From positions 1-41,385 of the forward strand of contig JAIEMQ010000034.1 in assembly GCA_019752015.1 (NCBI GenBank): DNA of 41,385 bases, in the 5' to 3' direction. Source of the DNA: Cyanobacteriota bacterium. GTDB taxonomy: Bacteria; Acidobacteriota; Vicinamibacteria; Vicinamibacterales; UBA2999. The notes beneath the pieces were generated by a model. It worked only from the letters and a program-made list of their open reading frames with translations, ran no database searches and was not told the DNA's origin. Position numbers and translations under genes: made by a program. Below are positions 8,402 through 16,240 of this stretch, one piece after another. Positions within the stretch are counted from its first letter, which is position 1, and every line of letters starts with the position of its first letter.

Positions 8402-9073
8402 GTGGTTCGAAAATCGAACAGCCGTTTACTTCCGGCGCGCGCCACGCCCCGCGCGCGCCGGCGCGACCGCCAGCGTGACGCCATCCTGCGCGCCGCGTCC
8501 CAGCTGTTTCGCGAGCGCGGTTTCGCCGACACCGGGATGCGGGACATTGCCGGTGCCGCGGACCTGTCGGCGGCGAACCTGTATCACTACTTCGACGGCA
8601 AGCACGATCTGTTGTTCTACTGCCAGGATCGAGCGCTCGACCGGATGCTCGCGGCCGTGACCGAGGCGCGCCGCGCGGCCTCGTCCGCGCCGGAGCGTTT
8701 GCGCTTCGTGTTCACCGCCCACATGCGGACGCTGCTCGACGACATCGAGGGCGCGACCGCTCACCTGCAAATCGAGTCGCTGCCGCCGGCGTTGCGGAGT
8801 GCCATCGTCAAGAAGCGCGATCGCTACGAACAGGGACTCCGCCGCCTCATTGCCGACGGGGTGCGGGCGGGCGAGCTCGTTGACATGAATCCGGCGATCG
8901 TCGCGCGGGCCATGCTCGGCGCCATGAACTGGACCGTCACCTGGTTCCGTCCGGACGGCGCTGATACGGCAGCCGCGGTCGGCGAGGTGATCTCACGCTT
9001 CCTGGTGCGCGGCGTCGCAATGCGCTCGCCTGCAGCCGCGCGGAAGCTCGCAGTGGTAGGACGGACGTCATGA
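8402..9073 (+). CDS. TetR-family transcriptional regulator
   Basis: 223 residues from GTG. The N-terminal helix-turn-helix is clear: RDAILRAASQLFRERGFADT, then MRDIAGAADLSAANLYHYFD, the TetR signature. The variable C-terminal ligand domain spans about residues 80-210. Its stop overlaps the hcrC start (ATGA at 9070), so the regulator is translated with the reductase genes. It is the best candidate to control hcrCAB and perhaps the whole moaD-aor run. In aromatic pathways TetR proteins often respond to aryl-CoA esters, but the ligand here is not visible. The 38-bp gap after aor contains no obvious terminator. Confidence 0.88.
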   Translation: MVRKSNSRLLPARATPRARRRDRQRDAILRAASQLFRERGFADTGMRDIAGAADLSAANLYHYFDGKHDLLFYCQDRALDRMLAAVTEARRAASSAPERLRFVFTAHMRTLLDDIEGATAHLQIESLPPALRSAIVKKRDRYEQGLRRLIADGVRAGELVDMNPAIVARAMLGAMNWTVTWFRPDGADTAAAVGEVISRFLVRGVAMRSPAAARKLAVVGRTS

Positions 9074-9537
9074 AAGTGCGGCTCAAGTGCACCGTCAATC
9101 AGGAGCCGGTCGAGGTCCTCGCGGACGACTACAAGACGCTGCTCGAAGTGCTTCGCGAAGATCTGCAGCTCACCGGCACCAAACATGGCTGCGAACTGGG
9201 TGAGTGCGGCGCCTGCGCCGTGCTGGTCGATGGCACGCCGGTGCTGTCGTGTCTGGTGCTCGCCGTTGAATCCGAAGGCCGCCGCATCACGACCGTCGAG
9301 GGACTCGCGGCCGATGGCCGCCTGCATCCGCTGCAGAAGTGTTTTGCCGATCTCGGCGCGGCTCAGTGCGGCTACTGCACGCCGGGGATTCTGATCACCG
9401 CGAAGGCGTTGCTCGATGCGGAGCCGAATCCCTCTCGCGCGAGAATCTGCGAGGCGCTGTCCGGCAATTTGTGCCGCTGTACCGGTTACCTGCAAATCGT
9501 CGAGGCGGTGGAAGCAGCCGCGAAAGCACCGCGATGA
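9070..9537 (+). CDS. hcrC: 4-hydroxybenzoyl-CoA reductase-type 2Fe-2S subunit
   Basis: 155 residues, the small iron-sulfur subunit of the xanthine oxidase family. The plant-type cluster is held by Cys41, Cys46, Cys49 and Cys61 (HGCELGECGACAVLVDG). A second 2Fe-2S cluster is formed by CGYCTPG and NLCRCTGY. It passes electrons between the FAD subunit and the molybdenum subunit. ATG at 9070 overlaps the tetR stop, and its own stop overlaps the hcrA start (ATGA at 9534). Alone this subunit cannot be told from those of xanthine or CO dehydrogenases; the Hcr name rests on the companion FAD subunit. Confidence 0.85.
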   Translation: MKVRLKCTVNQEPVEVLADDYKTLLEVLREDLQLTGTKHGCELGECGACAVLVDGTPVLSCLVLAVESEGRRITTVEGLAADGRLHPLQKCFADLGAAQCGYCTPGILITAKALLDAEPNPSRARICEALSGNLCRCTGYLQIVEAVEAAAKAPR

Positions 9538-12053
9538 AGCCCACCAGGGTAATCGGCCAACCGCGCCGGCGCGTCGATGGCCGCGCCAAGGTCACGGGGC
9601 AGACGCGTTTCGCCGACGACATCATCCTCCCTCGCATGGTGCACTGCCGGCTGTTGCGCTCGACGCAACCGCACGCGCGGATCGTCACGGTGGACACGGG
9701 GAAGGCGGCGCAGGTTGACGGCGTTCACCTGGTGCTGACCGGTGAATCGTTTCCAATCTCGTACGGCATTCTGCCGGTGAGCCACGACGAACATGCGCTG
9801 TGCCGCGACAAGGTCCGCTTTGTCGGCGATCCGGTCGCGGCGGTAATCGCGCGCGACGAAATGACCGCGGACCTCGCGGTAAATCTGATCGACGTCACCT
9901 ACGAGCCGCTGCGCACGTTCGCGTCGCCGGCCGACAGCCTCGAGCACGACGAGCCGCGCATTCACGACTACGGCGATCACGGCAACGTCCACAAAGCCGT
10001 CGCGCTGCAGTTCGGCGACGTCGACGCCGCCCTCGGCGCCGCCGACCACGTCTTTGACGACGTCTTTCACTTCGAGGGCAACACGCACCTGCCGATCGAG
10101 CAGCACGCGGCGATCGCGTTGAAAGATCCGGACGGGAAACTCGTCATCTATTCGAGCACCCAGACGCCGCACTACCTGCATCGCGCGCTCGCCAAAGCGC
10201 TGGCAATGCCGGCGGCGCACATCCGTGTGATCGCGACGCCGAATGGCGGCGGTTTCGGCGGCAAGAGCGATCCCTTCAATCACGAGATCGTCGTCGCCAA
10301 GGCGGCGTTGCTGCTGGATCGTCCGGTGAAGATCTGCCTGAATCGCGAGGAAGTGTTCTACTGCCACCGCGGCCGTCATCCGGTGACGATGCGATTCCGG
10401 ACCGGCATCACGACCGACGGCAAGATCACAGGTCTCGATCTGGAGACGCTGCTCGATGGCGGATCCTACGGATCGTACGGCGTCGCCAGCACGTTCTATA
10501 CGGGCGCGCTTCAGACGGTGACCTACGACATCCCCCGCTATCGCTTCCGCGGCTGCCGGGTGTTCACCAACAAGCCGCCGTGCGGACCCAAGCGAGGGCA
10601 CGGCACGCCGCAATCCCGCTTCGGACAGGAAGTGCAGCTCGACAAGATTGCGGAACACCTGAAACGCGATCCGGCGGAGCTGCGACTGGGAATGATCGCG
10701 CCGGCCGAAACGCTGACCGCGAACTACTTGCGGGTTGGCACCATCGGACTCGCCGAGTGCATCCGGACGGTCGTCGATCGATCGAACTGGAGCGAGAAGT
10801 TCCGGAAGTTGCCGCTTGGCCGCGGCGTGGGCCTCGCGTGCTCGTCGTATCTCTCCGGCGCGGGCCTGCCGATCAACTGGAACGACCTGCCGCACTCCGG
10901 CGTCCAGCTCAAACTCGATCGCAGCGGCGGCGTCACGGTGTTCTGCGGCGCCACCGAGATCGGCCAGGGATCAGACGACGTGCTGGTCGGCATCGTGGCG
11001 GAGGTGCTCGGCATCGATCCGTTTGACGTGCGCGCCGTCACCGGCGACACGGATCTCACCCCGGTTGATCTCGGCTCGTACTCGAGCCGTGTGACCTTGA
11101 TGATGGGAAACGCGGCGATCCAGGCCGCCGAACGTGCCAGAGAAATTCTCGCTGGCCCGGTCGCCTCGAAGTTGGAGATTCCTGCCGATCGACTGGTGTT
11201 CGCCGATCGCCGGGTCTTCGATGGCGAGAACCCCGATCGCGGTGTCTCGTTCCAGGAAGCCGTCTGCATCGCGGAGGCGCGCGTCGGCACCATCGGAACC
11301 ACGGGCTCGTACACGCCGCCGAAATCCGCCGGGCACTTCAAAGGCGGCGGCGTGGGTCCTTCACCCACTTATTCCTATACCGCCGCCGTCGTCGAAGTGG
11401 ATGTGGATGCCGAGACCGGCTGGATCAGCGTGCCGCGCGTGTGGATCGCCCACGACATCGGGCGGTCGCTCAATCCGACGCTGGTACGCGGCCAGGTCGA
11501 GGGCAGCGTCTACATGGGTCTTGGTGAAGCGCTGATGGAGGAGCAGGCGTTTCGCCGGCTGCCGCCGCGGCTGTCGAGCGCGCTCGTGCACAAGTTTCCA
11601 TCAATGCTCGAATACAAGAGCCCGACCAGTCTCGACATGCCGGAGATCTTCACCGACCTGATCGAGCATCCGGATCCTCGAGGACCGTTCGGCGCGAAAG
11701 AGGTTGGGCAGGGTCCGCTGCTGCCGATCATGCCCGCGGTCGCCAATGCGGTGTACGACGCTGTGGGCGTGCGCGTTGATGAGATTCCGGTCACGCCGGA
11801 AAAAATTCTGCGCGCGCTGCAGGCCAGGGCGGCGGGGAAGCCGGCGCGATTCGGGCCGGCATCATTTCCGGAGATCGCGTGGCCCGCGCCGCTGCTGGTC
11901 ACGCCGCCGCAGGAAGGCGGTGACGGCCGCGCCTCGAACGAACCCGAGCGTCGATCGCGGCGGAAAGCCGACGCCGGCATCGAAGCCACGGCGGGGGTGC
12001 GCCCTTCGACTCCGCTCAGGGCAGGCCCGAGCATCGTCGAGGGCCGCTCATGA
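9534..12053 (+). CDS. hcrA: 4-hydroxybenzoyl-CoA reductase-type molybdopterin subunit
   Basis: 839 residues, the large catalytic subunit of the xanthine oxidase family. It starts MKPTRVIGQPRRRVDGRAKV and contains the cofactor loop GGGFGGKSDPFNHE followed by REEVFYCHRGRHPV, as I remember HcrA proteins. It also has the CGATEIGQGSDDVL and VEGSVYMGLGEAL segments near the pterin. HcrA removes the phenolic hydroxyl from 4-hydroxybenzoyl-CoA to give benzoyl-CoA, taking electrons from ferredoxin. The C-terminal 50 residues are not conserved-looking, and the last 17 (RPSTPLRAGPSIVEGRS) are encoded by a palindromic repeat that precedes the stop. Overlaps on both sides (ATGA) indicate coupled translation. 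A general aldehyde or purine dehydrogenase is a less likely alternative. Confidence 0.85.
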   Translation: MKPTRVIGQPRRRVDGRAKVTGQTRFADDIILPRMVHCRLLRSTQPHARIVTVDTGKAAQVDGVHLVLTGESFPISYGILPVSHDEHALCRDKVRFVGDPVAAVIARDEMTADLAVNLIDVTYEPLRTFASPADSLEHDEPRIHDYGDHGNVHKAVALQFGDVDAALGAADHVFDDVFHFEGNTHLPIEQHAAIALKDPDGKLVIYSSTQTPHYLHRALAKALAMPAAHIRVIATPNGGGFGGKSDPFNHEIVVAKAALLLDRPVKICLNREEVFYCHRGRHPVTMRFRTGITTDGKITGLDLETLLDGGSYGSYGVASTFYTGALQTVTYDIPRYRFRGCRVFTNKPPCGPKRGHGTPQSRFGQEVQLDKIAEHLKRDPAELRLGMIAPAETLTANYLRVGTIGLAECIRTVVDRSNWSEKFRKLPLGRGVGLACSSYLSGAGLPINWNDLPHSGVQLKLDRSGGVTVFCGATEIGQGSDDVLVGIVAEVLGIDPFDVRAVTGDTDLTPVDLGSYSSRVTLMMGNAAIQAAERAREILAGPVASKLEIPADRLVFADRRVFDGENPDRGVSFQEAVCIAEARVGTIGTTGSYTPPKSAGHFKGGGVGPSPTYSYTAAVVEVDVDAETGWISVPRVWIAHDIGRSLNPTLVRGQVEGSVYMGLGEALMEEQAFRRLPPRLSSALVHKFPSMLEYKSPTSLDMPEIFTDLIEHPDPRGPFGAKEVGQGPLLPIMPAVANAVYDAVGVRVDEIPVTPEKILRALQARAAGKPARFGPASFPEIAWPAPLLVTPPQEGGDGRASNEPERRSRRKADAGIEATAGVRPSTPLRAGPSIVEGRS
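12001..12044. repeat. CCCTTCGAC-type palindrome forming the HcrA C-terminus
   Basis: Arms GCCCTTCGAC (12001-12010) and GTCGAGGGC (12036-12044) flank GCTCAGGGCAGGC. The repeat is read in frame as the last residues of HcrA and ends 6 bases before the TGA. It is the same family as the copies at 6636 and 28134. Confidence 0.8.
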
Positions 12054-13099
12054 TGCGGCTGCCCGGCTTCCGGTATCGCGCGCCGCGCACGATCGGCGAG
12101 GCAGCGGCGTGGCTCGCGGAGAATCCGGCCAACACCATGTTGCTGGCCGGCGGCACCGATCTGCTGCCGAACATGAAGCGGCGGCAACAAACGCCGTCAA
12201 CGGTCGTCGCACTGCGCGGCATCACATCGCTCAGCGAGATTCACAACGGCGACGGCCTCGCCATCGGATCCGGTGTGACGCTCTCGCATCTGATCGGCGA
12301 TGCGCGGGTCCGGCAGTCGTATCCCGGGTTGTGGCAGGCCGCCGCGCAAGTGGCCACGCCGCACTTGCGCAACATGGGAACGGTCGGCGGCAACCTGTGC
12401 CTCGACACACGCTGCACGTACTACGACCAGAACTACGAGTGGCGGAAGTCGATCGACTTCTGCATGAAACGCGACGGCAAGATCTGTTGGGTCGCGACCT
12501 CGAGCCCGAAATGTCTGGCGGTGTCGTCCACCGACACGGCGCCGATGCTGCAGGCGTTGGGCGCGACGGTCACGCTCGTTTCAATACGAGGGGAGCGCAT
12601 CGTGCCGGTGGCGGAGCTCTTCGCCAACGACGGCATGCGTTACCTGACCAGGCAACCGGACGAGATCGTGACGTCCATCAGAGTGCCTGCCGCCACTGGA
12701 TGGCGCAGCGCGTACTGGAAACTGCGCCGCCGCGGCGCCTTTGATTTTCCCGTCGCGGCGGCCGCAGTGGCAGCGCGGTTCGACGGCGCGCGCGTGGTCG
12801 ATCTGCGCATCGTCCTCGGCGCGGTGTCGTCGCGGCCACTTTCGGCGGATCGCGCGGCCGCGCTGTTGACGGGCCAGGATCTCAGCGATGAACTGATCGA
12901 ATCAGCCGCCGTCGCGGCCGCCGGGATCGCGAAGCCGATGGACAACACCGACTTCGAGCTCGTGTGGCGGAAAAAGATGGTGCGGTCGCTCGTGAGCCAC
13001 GCGCTGCACGAGATTCGTGGTGACGATATGCGGGCGCGCCGCCACCAGCTGGCCCGTCAGGAATTGCTGATCCCCGCATCGGCCAGCGCCGCGCGATAG
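12050..13099 (+). CDS. hcrB: 4-hydroxybenzoyl-CoA reductase-type FAD subunit with extra 4Fe-4S
   Basis: 349 residues of the xanthine dehydrogenase FAD-subunit family: LLAGGTDLLPNMK and the TVGGNLCLDTRC region bind FAD. The diagnostic feature is a cysteine-bearing loop, residues 122-155, with Cys122, Cys138, Cys146 and Cys155 around DQNYEWRKSIDFC and ATSSPKCLAV. That loop carries the extra 4Fe-4S cluster that, in this superfamily, is known from 4-hydroxybenzoyl-CoA reductase beta subunits such as Thauera HcrB. The cluster is thought to let the enzyme run as a reductase from ferredoxin. ATG at 12050 overlaps the hcrA stop; a second ATG follows at once. The 3' end overlaps convergent mobA by 43 bp, so antisense interference is possible. 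Confidence 0.88.
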   Translation: MMRLPGFRYRAPRTIGEAAAWLAENPANTMLLAGGTDLLPNMKRRQQTPSTVVALRGITSLSEIHNGDGLAIGSGVTLSHLIGDARVRQSYPGLWQAAAQVATPHLRNMGTVGGNLCLDTRCTYYDQNYEWRKSIDFCMKRDGKICWVATSSPKCLAVSSTDTAPMLQALGATVTLVSIRGERIVPVAELFANDGMRYLTRQPDEIVTSIRVPAATGWRSAYWKLRRRGAFDFPVAAAAVAARFDGARVVDLRIVLGAVSSRPLSADRAAALLTGQDLSDELIESAAVAAAGIAKPMDNTDFELVWRKKMVRSLVSHALHEIRGDDMRARRHQLARQELLIPASASAAR

Positions 13100-13665
13100 T
13101 CCTCGGGAGTGTTGAGGTTTCGCAGCGTGTTGAGCTGCGGATCGACGCCGAGCATCTCCTCCTTTTTCACACGACGTGTGCGCACCGCATCGAAAAGAAA
13201 TACCGGCCGCAATCGATCCGCCTGAAGCAGCGATTCGACGTGCGGCAGCGTGTTGCGCCGGTAGATCGCCGAGAGCGGGTGCGCAAAGCCGTCGATTTCC
13301 ATCACCGCGATATCGTGATCGCCCATCAGCTCGATCATTCGCTCGACAAATGCCGGCACGAGCAGTGGAACATCGCAGCTGGTGATGTAGGCCGCATCGA
13401 TCGACGCCGGCAGCGCGCTCAGGCCGGCGCGGATCCCCTCGAGCGGCCCCTTGGCTTCGCGCTCGTCGCGGGTAACGATGACGGTCTCTGGAAGTGCCGG
13501 CAGCGATTGATCGCGCGCGGCAACCGCCACGATGGGCGAGACGACCGTGCCCAGCAGCCGGATGACGCGTTGCAGCATGACTTCAGGCCCGAAAGGCAGC
13601 GTGGCCTTGGGCGTGCCCATTCGCGTCGACTTACCGCCGCATAACACCACGCCGCCGATCGTCAT
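13057..13665 (-). CDS. mobA: Molybdenum cofactor guanylyltransferase
   Basis: 202 residues with a nucleotidyltransferase fold. The N-terminal loop VVLCGGKSTRMGTPKATLPF binds the nucleotide, ITSCDVPLL holds the metal-binding Asp, and the C-terminus has NLNTPEDY as in MobA. MobA adds GMP to molybdopterin, giving MGD and bis-MGD as needed by the formate dehydrogenase nearby. The LxGG form of the loop favours GTP (MobA) over the CTP-using MocA, although HcrABC-type enzymes normally carry the cytosine dinucleotide; a MocA is not visible here. The ATG at 13665 overlaps the stop of the diguanylate cyclase gene (ATGA), so it is read from that promoter. The 3' end overlaps hcrB tail to tail. Confidence 0.85.
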   Translation of the reverse strand: MTIGGVVLCGGKSTRMGTPKATLPFGPEVMLQRVIRLLGTVVSPIVAVAARDQSLPALPETVIVTRDEREAKGPLEGIRAGLSALPASIDAAYITSCDVPLLVPAFVERMIELMGDHDIAVMEIDGFAHPLSAIYRRNTLPHVESLLQADRLRPVFLFDAVRTRRVKKEEMLGVDPQLNTLRNLNTPEDYRAALADAGISNS

Positions 13666-14921
13666 TTCATTGCTGCTGCCGGACTCGCAGTGCTTTCGTC
13701 GATCTTGACGCAATTGCGTCCGGATGCTTTGGCGCGATACAACGTCTCGTCCGCGGCGTCCAGGACCAGCTCGGGGGTCGAATGACGCTTGGATCGCTCG
13801 GCGATGCCGATGCTGATGGTGATGTTCACCTTCGGGGCAGGCGTCGTTGGCACTGTTTCCTTCGTTCGCCAGGGCTTGCGGCGCGGCCGATCGGACCCGC
13901 GCACGACAAACTCCTTGTCGGCAATGGAGCGCCGCAGCGATTCCGCGAACGGCTCCGCCTCTCGCGCCCGGCGGCCGCGAAACACGACGAGGAATTCCTC
14001 GCCGCCGTAGCGGAACGCTTTGCCGCCGCCGCCCACTTGCGACAACTTCGCCGCGACCATCTTGAGCACCTGGTCGCCGACGTCGTGACCATAGGTGTCA
14101 TTGAACTGCTTGAAATGATCGACGTCGCACATTGCCATCGAGTAGCTGCCGCCCAACTGTTCCATCACATTGTTGAACGCCCTGCGGCCGGGAAGACCGG
14201 TGAGCTCGTCACGGAAGGCGATGTCGTAACCGTGTTCAAGGACCGCGAAGATCAGGACCAGGCCGGCCGTGCCTGAGTAAAAGAACAGCGCGTCCGAGGC
14301 CGCGCCTCCATCTCCCGGCTCCAGCTGGCTCAGCCCCAGGAACATCGCCACGAGCGCCCACAGTAAACCTTGTTCGACCTTGGTGCGCCTGCTGAAGACC
14401 AGCGTCAGCAGTGTCACCGCGCCGAGTGCAAACGAGAGCTGCGCGATCCAGGGCAGCCCGGCGTCGCCGCCAAACCCTTCGCTCCAGGGCACTCCCCGGT
14501 TCGGACCATTCGTCTGCGCGATCCAGATCAGGATCAACGGTTGTGCGGCGACGATCGTGAGCTTGAGAAGGCCCTCCGGCGTCATCAAGCCGCGCTCCTT
14601 CGAGACCGCGAAGAAGCTGAAGTTCAACGGAAGCAGGATCACCATGGCGAGCCTCACCATGCTGGAATCGGTGACCCATGGCCCGAGTGCGAGAACGGTC
14701 GCGACGGCGGCCGCGGCGCTGCAGAGCAATCGCGCCTGGTCGTAATACATGCTGAGGAGCACGGCGACGACGAGCGCGTCGAAGCAGAAGTAGGGAGCGT
14801 ACGGCGCAGCGGCGGTTCGCACGACTTCTTCGCGCTGAACGGCCCAGGTCCCGAGCACCAGCACGCCTCCTGGCACCATCAGGCTGGCGAGAAACCGAAG
14901 TGTCGTAAGCGGGCGTTCCAT
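13662..14921 (-). CDS. Membrane diguanylate cyclase (GGDEF)
   Basis: 419 residues from ATG at 14921 (MERPLTTLRFLASL). The N-terminal half, about residues 10-210, has roughly six to seven hydrophobic segments and no recognised sensor name. The C-terminal half is a GGDEF domain with DELTGLPGRRAFN, CDVDHFKQFNDTYGH and an intact active site RYGGEEFLVVF. It should make cyclic di-GMP from two GTP. The RxxD inhibitory site expected just before the GG(D/E)EF motif is absent (QVGGGG there), so product inhibition may be weak. An unusual basic, Pro/Thr-rich insertion of about 35 residues sits between the active-site strand and VNITISIGIAERS. It lies between the secreted-protein gene upstream (15-bp gap) and mobA (4-bp overlap). 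Confidence 0.88.
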   Translation of the reverse strand: MERPLTTLRFLASLMVPGGVLVLGTWAVQREEVVRTAAAPYAPYFCFDALVVAVLLSMYYDQARLLCSAAAAVATVLALGPWVTDSSMVRLAMVILLPLNFSFFAVSKERGLMTPEGLLKLTIVAAQPLILIWIAQTNGPNRGVPWSEGFGGDAGLPWIAQLSFALGAVTLLTLVFSRRTKVEQGLLWALVAMFLGLSQLEPGDGGAASDALFFYSGTAGLVLIFAVLEHGYDIAFRDELTGLPGRRAFNNVMEQLGGSYSMAMCDVDHFKQFNDTYGHDVGDQVLKMVAAKLSQVGGGGKAFRYGGEEFLVVFRGRRAREAEPFAESLRRSIADKEFVVRGSDRPRRKPWRTKETVPTTPAPKVNITISIGIAERSKRHSTPELVLDAADETLYRAKASGRNCVKIDESTASPAAAMK

Positions 14922-14935
14922 GTCGACGCCCGCGG

Positions 14936-16069
14936 CTAGATCGACCGCCGGCGGAAGAGCAGGACGAAGGCGACCGCCCACCCGGCGACGGCAAACCAGA
15001 GCGCCGGTTGTTTGACGAGCGCCGGCGCTGCCGCGGGTGGCGGTGGTTCCGGCGCCGCGGGCGCTGCCGGTGCCGCCTCGATGCGGTGTATCGGCGGCGG
15101 CGGAGGAGGTGTGGACGTCTTCGCAGCGGCTCCTTCCGCGCGCTTCAGTCTCGCCACCTCGTTGCGAGCCTCTTTCAATTCGTTTTCCAGCTGGCGCATC
15201 ACGAGGCCGCCGACCGCACCCATTGCGAGCGCGCGCGCATTCTCGGCGCTCTGCGCCGAGGTGCGCGCGAACTGCGCCACCGCTTGATCCTTCGGATCCT
15301 TCTGGTATGCCGCTTCTGATCGAGCGAGGAAGGTCTTTGCCTGATTGAGCGCCTCATGGGTGTAGGCCTCTTCTTTCACGTTCGGGTTGATCTTGCCTTC
15401 GCCGGCCAGCACGCCCGCTTTGGAGGCCAGCTCCACTGCTTTGCGGGCCTGCAGCAGTTGATTGGGAATTCCAGCGACCGCTGCTCCACGGCTCGTGTCG
15501 TACACAGCGTAATGCGTGAAGTAAAACAGATCGCCCTTGATCGGCAGCGCCGCGTTCTCGGCTTTGGGAGGTTGTTTCACGCTATAGAGCACGACGTGCG
15601 CGCTCGGATCGACAACGGCGTAGTTCGGCTCGGCGGTGACCATCAGCCAGAACGTTTGGTACGGGGTGGTCAGGTTGACGGGAATCGGCTTGTCGTCTTC
15701 GAAGGTGATCTCGCCGAGATTGGATGCCTTGCCATCGACCGAAACCGCCCAGAGCACGTAGGTCAGGAAGTCTTTTCCCAACCTGTATGCGGGCTGCAAT
15801 CCCGAGATTCCGCCGCGGTTGATGTCCAGTTCCACGAAGCCCGGGCGGCTGCCGATCTTGACCTTGACCTGGGCCTTCGGCGCGAGCCACGTGCCTCGCA
15901 TCTGGACTTCCGTCGAGGCCGCGAGGTGCCGGTAACTGAGGATTTGACCCCCGGCTTCTTTGACGTCGACGACCTTCAGCGGCACCGTTTTCGGCCCGGG
16001 CGTCTGCCCGCTGGCGGAGGACGCCATGGCGGACGCCAGGATCCACGACAACAGCGTCTTCTGGCGCAT
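14936..16069 (-). CDS. Secreted, C-terminally membrane-anchored protein, unknown
   Basis: 377 residues. Signal peptide MRQKTLLSWILASAMASSASG, cleaved near SG-QTP. Residues about 25-180 are beta-rich and unrecognised. Residues about 190-300 are helical with coiled-coil character (ALNQAKTFLARSEAAYQKD, ELKEARNEVARLKRAEGAA). A Pro/Ala-rich linker follows, then one C-terminal transmembrane helix (LWFAVAGWAVAFVLLF) with basic residues after it. The layout suggests a periplasmic protein on a stalk in the inner membrane. It is the first gene of an operon with the diguanylate cyclase, so a sensor or envelope partner for that enzyme is a reasonable guess, not a demonstrated role. Confidence 0.6.
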   Translation of the reverse strand: MRQKTLLSWILASAMASSASGQTPGPKTVPLKVVDVKEAGGQILSYRHLAASTEVQMRGTWLAPKAQVKVKIGSRPGFVELDINRGGISGLQPAYRLGKDFLTYVLWAVSVDGKASNLGEITFEDDKPIPVNLTTPYQTFWLMVTAEPNYAVVDPSAHVVLYSVKQPPKAENAALPIKGDLFYFTHYAVYDTSRGAAVAGIPNQLLQARKAVELASKAGVLAGEGKINPNVKEEAYTHEALNQAKTFLARSEAAYQKDPKDQAVAQFARTSAQSAENARALAMGAVGGLVMRQLENELKEARNEVARLKRAEGAAAKTSTPPPPPPIHRIEAAPAAPAAPEPPPPAAAPALVKQPALWFAVAGWAVAFVLLFRRRSI

Positions 16070-16129
16070 TTATTCATATATCGGCCGGTCGGGGCCGACG
16101 GGTTACGCCACGCAGACCCGCGCCGTTGA

Positions 16130-16207
16130 ATCGTTGCGGTGCTCGCGGTGACGGTGCCCGCACTACGAGCAATGCGCGTCGATCCGGTCACCGCACTGCG
16201 CCAGTAA
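16130..16207 (+). pseudogene. C-terminal scar of a MacB/ADOP-type ABC permease
   Basis: One plus-strand frame reads IVAVLAVTVPALRAMRVDPV then TALRQ and a stop. This is the end of the last membrane helix plus the RAxRVDPxxALR tail of MacB/FtsX-fold permeases, very abundant as ADOP proteins in Acidobacteriota. A stop codon lies directly upstream in the same frame and no other part of the gene is present. It points opposite to both neighbours. I take it as a deletion scar. Confidence 0.65.
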
Positions 16208-16240
16208 CCAACTGGCAACTGGAAACTGCCAACTGTGAAC
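16205..16240. repeat. Short CAACTGG-type simple repeat
   Basis: After the permease scar comes CCAACTGGCAACTGGAAACT and a degenerate continuation (GCCAACTGTGAAC), a tandem AACTGN pattern ending at the 3' end of the gamma-glutamyltransferase gene. No function is assigned. Confidence 0.5.

Noticed and set aside
9486-10895. Minus-strand frame of 469 codons within hcrA
   Set aside because: Shadow composition without any recognisable domain.
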